From the NCBI RefSeq assembly GCF_964204645.1, contig NC_134027.1:8606485-8670484 (forward strand): 64,000 bases of DNA, given 5' to 3'. A program made the position numbers and the translations under genes. Numbering within the stretch: position 1 is the first letter of the stretch; each line of letters begins with the position of its first letter. The notes under the pieces are model-generated. The model did not search any database, was not told the DNA's origin, and saw only the letters and a list, made by a program, of their open reading frames with translations. This DNA is from Tubulanus polymorphus. Its lineage: Eukaryota; Nemertea; Palaeonemertea; Tubulaniformes; Tubulanidae. Below are positions 11,652 to 23,733 of the stretch, one piece after another.

Positions 11652-12223
11652 CATTAGAACCTCGTTAATAACGAGCTCGGATATAAGGATTAATCGGTTA
11701 TTGAAACCCTTTCAAATTTCCCCCCGAAGTACGAGACAATTCTGATGACTTCATACCACATATAACTTTCAATTTTAAAAAATTCCCTCAACCCACTGAG
11801 CACTGGCACGCAGGGCAATATTTGTGGGTTTGATGTTTCTTTTTCCCAACTGGAGAGAGACTCGACAGGTGCGTTGGAAGCAATGTTTTATTGCTGCGGC
11901 CGAATGCTGATTTTGGACGGGCTCTTAATATTGCCGCCGCAAATTGACTTCATTTCTTCACTGAAAACGTGGTATTCAAAAAGAAAACGTCATTCAGTAA
12001 ATTATTGGCACGGCTTTCGCAGCTGCAGTGGCTGCACTTCTAACGCCACTGCTCATGAAGAACCTTCGACACCGGGTTCCATCCCATAAACCCTGGATTG
12101 ACGAGACCAGTGACTGGCGGCTAAAACAACTCTACCACTGCGTCTCTCTGCGTATTACCAACTATCGGATATGACGAACAGATTTCCTGTTGCCCTGAAG
12201 TTCGTTGTAACGAGGTTCCACTA
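11652..12223. mobile_element. Non-autonomous pogo/Tigger-like DNA transposon, about 570 bp
   Basis: Left end TAGAACCTCGTTAATAACGA and right end TTCGTTGTAACGAGGTTCCA are inverted complements with few mismatches. They resemble the GAACCTCGTTATAACGA-type ends common in pogo/Tigger elements. No transposase ORF is present, so it is an internally deleted copy. Confidence 0.75.
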
Positions 12224-12479
12224 CTAATTGTAATTTGCGTTTCGTATGGAATTAATGTCTTAATCATTTGATTATTTTTCAGACCTGATGCTCGAGGAAA
12301 TGGCGAGGCTACACCTCATTGATTGAATGCGATTGTTTTTGTGAACGATGAATATCCCGTAACCCAGCACAAACGACCAAAGTGTACACCTTCGATTGAG
12401 ATTAGGGAAAAGACTGACAGTGTATACAGAAACAATAGTCCAAAATGTCTATATTATGCAAAGAATCATCATTAAGATA

Positions 12480-12690
12480 TCTTAAGTGACCTCATCCTCA
12501 TCCCGCAAACCCTTCATTGGTCTATTACGCCATCCAGTCTAGATGTATAGACTGGTGCCTGAGCGGCAACCTGTCCGCCCAAGAAATCTTGGGCAATGTA
12601 ATAGACCAATAAAGGGTTTGCGGCCAGGGTTTGTGTTGGCGTGTGCTTCGGTGCGCAGCAACCAAACCCTGACAAGTGAGGATGAAGTGA
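12480..12690. mobile_element. Foldback element copy
   Basis: CGCAAACCCTTCATTGGTCT and its inverted partner AGACCAATAAAGGGTTTGCG flank a core with CTGAGCGGCAACCTGTC and CCAAGAAATCTTGGGCAATG. It ends near CAAACCCTGACAAGTGAGGA. Shared with the copies at 10965-11050 and 36058-36391. Confidence 0.75.
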
Positions 12691-14257
12691 CCTGGGCTCT
12701 TACTGCTACTGTTTTGTTATATTATAATCGGAATCATGTATTTCAAGAGTTTGTATTTTGATCATGCGATCATCTACAGGAGAAACTAACAACTAATATT
12801 CTTATCATTACTATTAACTTGATATTGTTATTGAACAAGAGATGTTTCATTTGCATTTTAGTTATGTTTCGAAAAATCGAGTCTTTAAGATATTCTTATA
12901 GGAATGAGAAATGTTTCATCAGCATTCTAGAAAAATCAAGTCTTTAAGTACATCTTAAGACTCGAGCGACCGCCTGTTCCCTAACTAGAGATTGTTTTGC
13001 GTTAAGTATGTATATTTTTAACTTGATACTGTGGAAAGAGAATTTCATATGGTGGTAATTAAGTATATTTCTATAACAGTAATCTATAGTATACTTGTAC
13101 TTGAAGGAGTATTTTGAATGTGAATTAGTTTGGTTGAATTTCAATGGCTGCTATGTAATTGTGCGTTGAGACTGCGCATGGACGTACAAACTAGATCTAG
13201 TTTATCTAGTTTATACGTCGAATGGACTGGGTAATGATTTCAGGGATTAATCACTTTCCAACCTTATGTAGATATGCGCATTTATGTAGATACATGTATA
13301 CGCTGTAAGACCTAATAAGTAAACCTATGTATTTCTTATAAATAGAAGAACACTTTAAGTTTGATGATGAAGTGAAATCTGTGCTATATTAGTTCAGGGA
13401 TCTGCGAGATTTCCTTTGAAATTGATTGTTATGAAATACAGAAATTGTCGAGGCCGAAGTCATCGAAAAGCTGTTACAATTTGCAACCAATTATCATGCT
13501 GAGAATACTGTAGGTACTGTGCTTGGATGCGTTGTTTGTACAGTTACTCGTATACCTTTTAAAATGTTTTCCCGATGAATTTTATATCTCTATTTCATAA
13601 CCACACTGGCATTATTAATACTGCTATCAGTGATGAAGGCATGTTTGATTTATGAAAATAAATTCAATAATTCTTTTCATATAGAATTTCGTGTTTAGTA
13701 CATTCGTATTTCCTACGGAAGATTTTGGCTCATGACTGACATGTACCTTTCAAACTTACGCACGGCCTGGGACAACGATGTGTAAGGCAACTCTTTTTCG
13801 TGAGACTTTCTAAACTACCGCCCCAAAAAGGCATCCGTTCATATGAGATCTAAGGACATCTGATAACATGAACAACCTTATCATGTTCTTTTGATAATAA
13901 ACTATTTGACAATCATCAGTGACATAAAAATTTATACATACACATACATGTATACGCTATGCAAAAATTCGTTGAATTTTCCTCTTCATTGTGGAAAACA
14001 CTGAGAAATAAAACTTTTAAGGTTGGTTTGAAGATTTACTTTCGTAAATCGTCCACGATTGCAAGCTTTATACCTAATAATGTCAACTTGATTCTTAAAT
14101 GATTAAAAGAAACACGCTTATGTATCGCAAATATTATCTACATACGCATTAAGATTAAAACTGGTTTGGAAGCGTTTAAAGTTCACACTGTCATTACGCA
14201 GTACTTACTGTTCAGTAGGTTCCCCTTCAAAGACGTTTGAGTATATATAATGCCAAT

Positions 14258-17241
14258 ATGTTGACGAATATACCTTGGAAGATATGGTTTTCGACCCTCG
14301 GAAAACTAGGGGTCATAGCAACACTTTGGAATGTATGGAGGCTCGTGAAAGGGGTTTACTATCCTAGCGATGATTCGGTTTTGATTGCCGGTAAGAGTCT
14401 AAAATAGTAATCGTATATAGTCTGGGGCGGGTCCAGGAATTTTGAATAAAGGGGCCCAAAAATCCGAGGCCTGTACACATGCAACATTGCACAACATGGC
14501 ATGGACGGAAAGTCCTTAAGAAGGTATTGGGGCCACCAGAAAAGTTTTGAAAAAATGGATCATTTTTTGAGCATCTACATGTAGATCGATTCTAGAACAA
14601 AATAACCAGCATTAATTTTCCACTTTAAGTGTAACTTTCTTAAGCCATAGGTTATGAAAATGATATTTTTGGCAAAAAAAACAGGGGCCCTGGATACGTC
14701 CTGGTAGTGAGCCAACATTTTGGCGATTCCTTTCTTGGATTGTGTCGTTCCGCACTGATCTTAAATAATACGTTGTATATACATGATATTTACAGGAGTG
14801 TTAGTGGTAGGATGTCTTTTGTTTTGCCTTGTGTGTTTTGATATAGCCAGCAGTCGACCAAGTGACTCAGAATCTTTGAAGTTCATCTTCGGTTGCTACC
14901 TCATTGTCAGAGTGTTATTTCGATTCGTAGGTTGGCGGCGTTACAAGTCTTTAGTTCGGATGTCGAAAGACGTCGAAAATACACAAAATCGTCTGCTCAT
15001 GAAACTGATCGCAAATTCGAAAAACACAAAATATGGTTTAGATCACGGGTTTAAACGGATAAATTCAGTTAGCGATTTTTTCAAGACTCAACCATTAACA
15101 AATTATAAAGATTACAAACCTTACATCGACTACACGTTTGAGACCGGGGATCTGAAAGACGTCACGTTCAAAGGAAAGATTGCCTTTTATGGAGCTACAT
15201 CGGGAACCACTGGAAACAATAAGATTTTCCCTTTGTCCGATCAACATATTAGTGAAATGGGCCACTTGTTTTCGGCAACATTCTCGCGTGCATTTCAATG
15301 GATCCCTGCATTATCACATCTCAATCTCCCGTTTTTTATCCGTATCGAACCAGAATTTAAAATGTCGCCACAAGGCATCCGGATAGGACCGCTATCATGC
15401 GCTAGACCATCAAATTTCTTCATCCCGTACAATATCAACAAAGCAGCGTCTGAGGCAGGCGAAGAGACAGTAATGTACGTCCATGCCCTTCTAGCATTAC
15501 GTAAACGCGATGTGGAGTGTTTCTGGTTGGGATTTGTTGGACTTGCGAAACTTTTGATGACAGTCATGGAATCCAAATGGAAACAATTATGTACCGATAT
15601 AGAAAGGGGCGAAGTTTGTCCTGTACTCCCTCTATCGTCAGAGATACAAAGGGAACTGAACGGGCTCCTAAAACCTGATCCAACACGAGCAGATGAACTG
15701 AGAATAGAATTCGAATCTGGCTTTCAGGATATCATCCCTCGTATTTGGCCAAAAGCTAGCTGTATCGGCCTCTTGACATCCGGGTCATTTAAAACCAGTG
15801 CAGAATTATTAAAGAAGAAATATTTCGGCCAAATTCCGGTTTTGTCCAGTGCTTATCTTGGAACAGAATGTAACTATGGATGTCAGACATTTGCTATTGA
15901 TAACAAATTTGAAGATAATTACACTCCGGTTGCTGACGAGGTTTTCTTTGAATTCATTCCCGCTGATGAAATGCATAAAGGCCAACCTCAAACTAAAAGG
16001 ATTCATCAGGTACGGAATTGATAATCTTAAGTAAATCACTTTTAGTTCAAAACAATTCCTATTGATTTCTTTTGTATTCGTAGTTGGAAATGAACGAAGA
16101 ATACGAGATAGTTGTAACTAATAATAGGGGACTTTACCGATATCGCTGCGGTGACGTCATCGCAGTTGTAGGATTTTTCAACGACTTGCCACTTATCAAC
16201 CCATCTTACAGGTTTGTGCCGATACATATTCAACCTTATCATATGAAAATCGTTTAGAAATATCTGTATTCATCTCATTTTTGAAAACAGATCAGGCCAA
16301 ATTTTAAATGTGGCTAACGAAAAATTGACCGAAACCGCCCTGGCAGAAGGATTAAGCATCGCTGCAGATTCTTTGGATATCTCCATCGTAGACTACACAG
16401 CCGTCGAAGGCCCATTGTTTGAAGAGGCTATAAAAAGTAGGTCTATTGAAAAAAAATATTTAGGCTTCACTGACGTCCATAATGATTCCTATTCAACCCG
16501 AAAAGAGCGACTGTAAGACAAAACACTTTTAAAAAAGTCGTCTCTCCATAAGTCAATAACGTTAGGCAGATAATTACGTTATCTCATCAAAAAATCTACA
16601 AATGATTTGATTGATTCTTAATGAGATTCTAAATTTTTTGGGGTATCTTTATTCATTTTTAATTTTCATAGTATGTTCAAAGGCTTTTTAGTTGCCCATC
16701 TCAGTTTAGCATATTTCTGGCGAAGTGCGGAGTTGTTGGCTTGCTCGCTAATATCCAAGTCACAGTTGGCTTGTTTTTGTTAAAATGTAACTGTTAAGAC
16801 ATCATTCAAATTTTCTAGTTGCGCAGACTGGTAGAATGCAAGGCCTTTATGAAGCCATTTTCATCGAAATAACTACAAAATCTGGAAAATCTCGGATGTT
16901 AAAGCCACACGAGAAAGCTAAGGTAACGCCAGGTCAATTACAAAAAGGATATACCTGGTACATTTGATTTATAAGGTTAAGATTAATTCTTTCAGTTTGA
17001 CGGAAGTTTGATGGAAGCTCATGAGTGCTATCGCGCGTGTCGGAATAACGGTATTCTACAGCCGATGTTGGTGTACCAGGTTAAAGATGGAACTTTTCAT
17101 AAATTTCGACAGTTGGTGACCTCATCGAATCCGTTAACGAGCGTGATGCAGTTCAAACAACCTAGATCACTTATAAAGCATGAACATATCAGGTTCTTCA
17201 TAGAAAACGTTTACAATGAAGCTGAAGATTCATCCATATGA
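14258..17241 (+). CDS. GHDC: GH3 domain-containing protein, copy A, intact, 656 aa
   Basis: Exons 14258-14390, 14796-16009, 16084-16211, 16291-16436, 16819-16922 and 16996-17241 (stop TGA), 1,971 nt. All junctions are GT..AG and in phase. GH3 proteins belong to the ANL adenylating superfamily; plant members join amino acids to acyl acids such as jasmonate. The animal substrate is not established. Seen here: a hydrophobic segment (VLVVGCLLFCLVCFDIA, about residues 46-62) and a second one (about 74-91), suggesting a membrane-anchored N-terminus. The adenylate-binding motif GATSGTTGNNK is at about residues 177-187. RYRCGDVIAVVGFF, the GH3 YRxGD motif, is encoded by exon 3, followed by SGQILNVANEKLTETAL. 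Exons 3-6 (208 aa) form the C-terminal acyl-transfer part. AATAAA near 17589 may be the polyadenylation signal. A hAT-like MITE sits in intron 1. Confidence 0.92.
14422..14704. mobile_element. hAT-like MITE, CAGGGGCGGATC family, copy 2 (GH3-A intron 1)
   Basis: Begins CTGGGGCGGGTCCAGGAATT and ends GGGGCCCTGGATACGTCCTG plus G, inverted relatives of each other. Non-coding. Copies B and C have much shorter first introns (18079-18230 and 20957-21089), consistent with insertion in copy A only. Confidence 0.75.
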
Positions 17242-17948
17242 ATCCATAGTTCAACTATATTCGAGACTTTTACTTGGGGAAGTATTTTTAAGATTGCGTT
17301 GGATCTATGACGATAGATTAATTCATTTCTTCTCGTTGCACTATAGAGAACTGTAACGTAATGATTATACATTAATCTGTTTAATGATTATGTAATGTTG
17401 TTCGGATCATTTATACGTTAGTTTGTATTGACCGAGATTTCACAGTAAAGCCTGTTAAATGAAATATATGAATATAATTGATTTTCTAATGGATTTTGCC
17501 AGCTGCTCTCATTCGTACATGCCTGTTTGCAGGGAGCATCTCACTTGTTTTCGAAATTTTCGAAATGTCCAATTTCGTTGCGAAAGTTGAATAAATCGTC
17601 ATATCTTAGAAACTTTGTGAGCAGTAGTTGGTTCTAAAATACCAGGAAGCCTGTAACTGTAGAAGGATTTTGTATAAAAACCAACTGAAATGTAATAATT
17701 TGAGAGAAGGTTCCGAGGAGCACGAATATAAAAACAAAGAAATGAAACTTTTCTTGGTTTAGCTATTTATATCTTTCGCTGAAAAATGTTTTTCCTACCA
17801 GCGCATTGCTTGGTATTGAACAGACTGTGACCCTGTTCAACGCGTCCTAGGACAATGTTATATCTAATTCGTATTTACTGATATCATAGAACTTGTATTG
17901 TCAGCTATATCGATAGGTCTTCCGTCGAAGACGTTTATAAGAACTAAT
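17242..17948 (+). other. Spacer between GH3 copies A and B
   Basis: Holds the 3' UTR of copy A with AATAAA near 17589. From about 17815 it is similar to the DNA upstream of copy C, marking the start of the 2.9-kb duplicated unit. A conserved block CTTCCGTCGAAGACGTTTAT precedes the start codon. Confidence 0.65.
17919..17944 (+). promoter_or_regulatory. Conserved block upstream of GH3 copies B and C
   Basis: CTTCCGTCGAAGACGTTTAT followed by AAGAAC is kept at 17919-17944 and 20797-20822; copy A has the related CTTCAAAGACGTTTGAGTAT at about 14226. It contains a TATA-like TTTATAAG but lies only a few bases before the first ATG. It may be 5' UTR, or mean that the downstream Met (MTWEKW) is the real start. 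Confidence 0.4.
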
Positions 17949-19700
17949 ATGTTGAATATGACTTGGGAGAAGTGGTTTTCGAGGCTAGGAAAATTAGGCG
18001 TGGTAGCAACAATATGGAACGTATGGAATCACATTAAGGCGACGCACTATCCTAGTGATAATTCGGCAACAATCGCAGGTAACTTTCTATCCCGCTATCA
18101 GCCTTGGCTATTGATGATATTCCTTCTTGTATTGATTTCATTACGCCGTACGTAAATATTCTGCGGTACCTTTGCATAGCAAGGTACTAAAATATTTTTT
18201 TTTCAAAATATTTAAAATCTTTATTTACAGTTGTTTCAGTGGTGGTATGTGTGCTGTTCAGTTTTCTATGTTTCGATATAGCTCGCAAACGACCAACCAA
18301 TTCCGAGTCCTTGAAATTCGTCATCATCTACTATTTTATCGTTAGAATATTGATTCCCTTGGGAGGTTGGTGGCGTTATAGGTCCTTAGTTCGAATGTCG
18401 AAGGATGTAAAAAATACGCAAGATCGCCTTTTGATGAAGCTGGTATCAAGCGCGAAAGACACTAAGTACGGTTTAGATCATGGATTTAAGAATATAGATT
18501 CAATTGGTGAATATTTCAAGACGCAGCCGATAACGAATTATAACAATTACAAACCCTACATCGACTACATGTTTGAAACAGGGGATCTAAAAGACGTCAC
18601 TTTCAAAGGGGCAGTTGTGTATTTCGGAGCTACATCGGGGACCACCGGGAACAATAAAATATTCCCCGTGTCCAATAAACATATGATCGAAGTAAGTTAT
18701 GCATATTTGGTAACATTTTGGCGCGCATTCAATCTGATACCAGGGTTTGATAATCTTAATCTTCCATTTTACATCCGCGTTGAACCAGAATTTAAAATGT
18801 CACCACACGGTATCCGAATAGGGCCGATATCATGCTATCATCAGGCAAACATCTGTGTGTCGTACAAAATCAACAGAGCTTTATCTGAGGCAGGCGAGGA
18901 GACTGTGTTTTACGTCCACGCTCTTCTCGCGTTACGTAAACGCGATTTAGCTGTTTTTTGGTTGACTTTCGTTGGACTTACAAAGCTTTGGATAACAACT
19001 ATTGAAACGAAATGGAAACAACTATGTACCGATATAGAAAGGGGTCAGGTCTGGATTGCGCTCCCCCTATCGACGGAAATAAAAGCTGAACTGAACGCCC
19101 TTCTGAAACCTGATCCAAAACGAGCAGATGAGCTGAGAATAAAATTCGAATCCGGCTTTCAGGATATCATCCCACGAATTTGGCCAAACGCTAGCTGTAT
19201 TGGTCTCTTGACATCCGGGTCATTTAAAACCAGTGCAGAATTATTAAAGAAGAAATATTTCGGCCAAATTCCCGTTTTTTCCAGTGGCTATGTTGGAACA
19301 GAATGCAACTATGCATGTCAGACATTTGCTATTGATAACAAATTTGAAGATAATTACACTCCGGTTGCTGACGAGGTTTTCTTTGAATTCATTCCCGCCG
19401 ATGAAATATATTAAGGCCAACCTCAAACTAAAAGGATTCATCAGGTACCTATAGAAATGAAACACCCGCGTTATCTATTTGGCTGAAAACTATAATCATT
19501 ATTTCTTGTAACCGTAGTTGGAAATGAACGAAGAATACGAGATAGTTGTAACCAATAATAGGGGACTTTACCGATATCGTTGCGGTGACGTCATTCAAGT
19601 CGTAGGATTCTTCAATGATTTACCTCTCATCGACCCATCTTACAGGTGTGCCATCGTTTTCTCTTCATTTTCGTCCAAACTATTCAAAGACAATTCATAT

Positions 19701-19787
<87 letters not shown>

Positions 19788-20499
19788 TTTTAATAGATCT
19801 GGCCAAATTCTAAATGTGGCTAATGAAAAATTGACCGAAACCGCCCTGGCAGAAGGTCTGAACATAGCTGCAAATCATTTAGATATATCTGTGATCGATT
19901 ACACAGGCGTTGAAGGTCCCACGTTTGAGGAGGTTATGAAAAGTAAGTTAATTTTCTACGGAAAAGGAAATTGAGGTGTTCCGCAAGAACACGTTATGAC
20001 AAACTCGCTGCTTTGAGAAAAAGACAAATGTGTAGTTTATGATTTTGTGTGACTGTGTGAATATAAGCTTGTTTCTATTTCCATTATAAGTTGCAAGAAA
20101 CGATGAAATGCAAGGCCTTTATGATGTCGTGTTCATCGAAATAACTGCAAAGTCTGGACAACCTCGAATATTGAAGTCGCATGAGAAAGCGAAGGTAAGA
20201 CCAAGGTATGCACCTGAATCATTTTTCAAACATGTAAGACCCATAACCTCATAAACATAATGTTCATTTAGTTTGATGGTGGTTTGATTGAGGCTCACGA
20301 AAACTATCGTGCCAAACGGAATCAAGGCATTCTACATACTATGTTGGTGTATCAGGTCAAAGATGGGACATTCATAAAATTCCGACAGATGGTGCTAGCA
20401 TCGAATCAACTAACTAGTGCGATGCAGTTCAAACAACCTAGATCACTTGCAAAACACGAACACATCAAATTCTTTTTGGACAACGTTTACAAGGATTAA
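17949..20499 (+). pseudogene. GH3 domain-containing gene, copy B, with nonsense codon at end of exon 2
   Basis: Same six-exon layout as copy A: 17949-18078, 18231-19444, 19518-19645, 19797-19942, 20091-20194 and 20272-20499, with exons 2-5 identical in length to A. The reading frame is open except for TAA at 19412-19414, where copy C has AAA (Lys) and copy A also has AAA. It therefore encodes about 438 residues ending after the adenylation half: GATSGTTGNNK is present, but the RYRCGDV motif and the last about 200 residues are cut off. Exons 3-6 remain open with normal splice sites, so decay is recent, or the short protein is used, or the base is an assembly error. Intron 3 carries a long TA microsatellite. 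AATAAA lies at 20633-20638. Confidence 0.75.
19703..19786. repeat. (TA)n microsatellite in intron 3 of GH3 copy B
   Basis: About 80 bp of nearly pure TA between exons 3 and 4, ending shortly before the acceptor. The matching intron of copy C (22504-22586) is short and lacks it, so the expansion arose after the duplication. Confidence 0.95.
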
Positions 20500-20835
20500 A
20501 TTACAACGACATCTTGTATCATAAAATGCAAATATACTATGTAGCTTAAGAGTTAGCTATGTCACGTAAGATTATGCATGTATATGGGTATAATTGGGAC
20601 ATTGTATTCATGTAAAAAACCCTGTTGTCACCAATAAAGATAAAGTTTTTTTTATATCTTACGTTGGAATATGTTTTGTCTTAATAGTGCGTTGTTTAGT
20701 ATTCAATAAATTGCGTCTCATCAAACAAAAACATATATAGGACAATTTTATATCTAGTTCGTACTGGTTACTATCTCAGAATTTGTACTGTCAAGTCTTC
20801 CGTCGAAGACGTTTATAAGAACAAATACGTTGAAT
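20500..20835 (+). other. Spacer between GH3 copies B and C
   Basis: 3' UTR of copy B (AATAAA at 20633-20638), then sequence similar to the region upstream of copy B including the CGTCGAAGACGTTTATAAG block. No gene. Confidence 0.7.
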
Positions 20836-23290
20836 ATGACTTGGGAGAAATGGTTTTCGATGCTAGGAAAATTAGGCGTGGTAGCAACGATATGGAACTT
20901 ATGGAAGCTCATTAAGACGACGTACTATCCTAGTGATGATTCGGCAATAATCGCAGGTAACATCCTGCTATCTTTCTTGGCTATTGATGTTTTCCCTTTC
21001 TTATTGATTTCATTGCTCCGCACGAAAACTTTCTGCGGTACCTTTGTTTCAAGGTACACGTACATTCATTCAGTAATCGTTATTTACAGGTGTTGTAGTG
21101 GTGGGATGTGTGCTGTTTAGTTTTCTATGTTTCGATATAGCTCGCAAACGACCAAGCAATTACGAGTCTTTGAAATTCACCATCATCTGCTATTTTATCG
21201 TTAGAATATTGATTCCATTCGGAGGTTGGTGGCGTTATAGGTCCTTAGTTCGAATGTCGAAGGATGTAAAAAATACGCAAGATCGCCTTTTGATGAAGCT
21301 GGTATCAAGCGCGAAAAACACGAAGTACGGTTTAGATCATGGGTTTAAGAATATAAATACAATCGGTGAATATTTCAGGACGCAGCCGATAACAAAATAT
21401 AACAATTACAAACCCTACATCGACTACATGTTTGAGACCGGGGAACTGAAAGACATCACTTTTAAAGGGGAAGTTGTGTTTTTCGGAGCAACATCGGGAA
21501 CAACTGGAAACAATAAAATGTTCCCCTTGGCCAATAAACATGTGTACGAAGTAAATAACGCATTTTCCGCAACATTTTTTCTTGCATTCAAACTGATACC
21601 AGGGTTTGATAATCTTAATCTTCCGTTTTACATCCGCGTTGAACCGGAATTTAAAATGTCACCACAAGGCATCCGAATAAGACCGATATCATGCTATCAA
21701 CAGGCACATATCATCATTTCATACGAAATCAACAAAGCTTTGTCTGCAGCAGGTGAAGAGACTGTGTTTTACGTCTACGCTCTTCTCGCGTTGCGTAAAC
21801 GCGATTTGGCGGTTTTTTGGTTGACTTTCGTTGGACTTACAAAACTTTGGATTACAACTATTGAAACGAAATGGAAACAACTATGTACCGATATAGAAAG
21901 GGGCCAGGTCTGGATTGCGCTCCCCCTATCGACGGAGATAAAAGCTGAACTGAACGCCCTTCTGAAACCTGATCCAAAACGAGCAGATGAGCTGAGAATA
22001 GAATTCGAATCCGGCTTTCAGGATATCATCCCACGAATTTGGCCAAACGCTAGCTGTATTGGCCTCTTGACATCCGGGTCATTTAAAACCAGTGCAGAAT
22101 TATTAAAGAAGAAATATTTCGGCCAAATTCCGGTTTTGTCCAGTGGCTATGTTGGAACAGAATGCCACTATGGATGTCAGACATTTGCTATTGATAACAC
22201 ATTTGAAGATAATTACACTCCGGTTGCTGACGAAGTTTCTTTGAATTCATTACCGCCGATGAAATATATAAAGACCAACCTCAAACTAAAAGGATTCATC
22301 AGGTACCTATTGAAATGAAAAGCCCTTGGTATCTATTTGCCTGAAAACGATAATCATTATTTCTTGTATCCGTAGTTGGAAATGAACGAAGAATACGAGA
22401 TAGTTGTAACCAATAATAGGGGACTTTACCGATATCGCTGCGGTGACGTCATTCAAGTCGTAGGATTCTTCAACGATTTACCTCTAATTCACCCGTCTTA
22501 CAGGTGTGCCATAGCTTTTTCTCCATTTTGTCCGAACTGTTTAGAGAAAATTTCTATCCATATTATTGGCTTTTTTTGTTAAAAAGATCTGGCCAAATAC
22601 TAAATGTGGCTAGTGAAAAACTGACCGAAACCGCGCTCACAGAAGGTCTGAACATAGCTGCAGATTATTTAGATATATCTTTGATCGATTACACAGCCGT
22701 TGAAGGTCCCTTGTTTGAGGAGGTTATAAAAAGTAAGTTAACTTTCTACAGAAAAGGAAATTGTGGTGTTCCCCAAGAACACGTTATGACAAACACGCTG
22801 TTATGAGAAAAAGATAAATGTGTAGTTTATGATTTTGTGTGACTATGTGAATATAATCTTGTTTCTATTTCCATTATAAGTTGCAAGAAACGATGAAATC
22901 CAAGGCCTTTATGAAGTCGTGTTCATCGAAATTACTGCAAAGTCTGGACAACCTCGAATATTGAAGTCGCATGAGAAAGCGAAGGTAAGACCAAGGTATG
23001 CACCTGAATCATTTTTCAAACATGTAAGACCCATAACCTCATAAACATAATATTCATTTAGTTTGATGGCGGTTTGATTGAGGCTCACGAAAAAATATCG
23101 TGCCAAACGGAACCAAGGTATTCTGCATACTATGTTGGTGTATCAGGTAAAAGACGGGACATTCATAAAATTCCGACAGATGGTGCTAGCATCGAATCAA
23201 CTAACGAGTGCGATGCAGTTCAAACAACCTAGATCACTTACAAAACACGATCACATCAAATTCTTTTTGGAAAACGTGTACAAGGATTAA
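20836..23290 (+). pseudogene. GH3 domain-containing gene, copy C, with two frameshifts
   Basis: Exons 20836-20956, 21090-22302, 22376-22503, 22587-22732, 22881-22984 and 23062-23290. Exon 2 is 1,213 nt rather than 1,214: one T is missing where copies A and B read GTTTTCTTTGAATTC (about 22232). This shifts the frame and gives a stop just after the exon 2/3 junction. Exon 6 is 229 nt against 228 in copy B, with an extra base in CACGAAAAAATATCG (about 23090), so two indels break it. The first Met codon used by copies A and B is ACG here; the next ATG (MTWEKW) could serve. The AATAAA of copy B is AATGAA here (about 23423). The adenylation half with GATSGTTGNNK is intact and very close to copy B. 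Best read as a decaying duplicate; homopolymer assembly errors are the alternative. Confidence 0.8.
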
Positions 23291-23733
23291 ATTACAACCA
23301 TATCTTGCATCATAAAATGCAAATATACTTTGTAGCTTAAGTGTTAGCTTTGTCGTGTAAGATTATACATGTATATGGGTATAATTGGGACATTATACAG
23401 TCATGTAAAAACCCTTTTGTCACCAATGAAATGTAGAGCATTGAATTGATCGTATTCTGGTTTCGACTTAAAATGCAAGGAATGCAGAAGTATAAGCATA
23501 AGGAATAACCCAAATTGCTACGATGACCATGTACATAGGTGTTTTCTAGAAGATTATTTACATTTCAATTTATTCATCAATTTTTTTCTATATTTTCATA
23601 TATTTACATACATACCTTTAGTATTCCATAATATTTCGAATATTGATAATTTTCTTTTCATGCCTTTGATGTAAAATATGATTGTTTAATGTAAACTGAA
23701 ATGCTTGCTTTTGAACATATTTGAGTTACAAAA
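23291..23733. other. Convergent 3' ends of GH3 copy C and the SLC7 gene
   Basis: Only 443 bp separate the two stop codons. A minus-strand AATAAA (TTTATT on the plus strand near 23570) fits the SLC7 transcript end. Copy C has AATGAA at its expected site and a later plus AATAAA near 23764, which would lie inside the SLC7 last exon. Confidence 0.6.

Larger units (their letters stand above)
11415..14257. other. Divergent intergenic region between PPHLN1 and the GH3 array
   Basis: The two flanking genes are transcribed away from each other, so their promoters should lie here. It holds a pogo-like element (11652-12223) and a foldback element (12480-12690). A block with TATATATAA just before 14258 may be the TATA region of GH3 copy A, though it lies very close to the ATG. 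No coding sequence was recognised. Confidence 0.6.
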
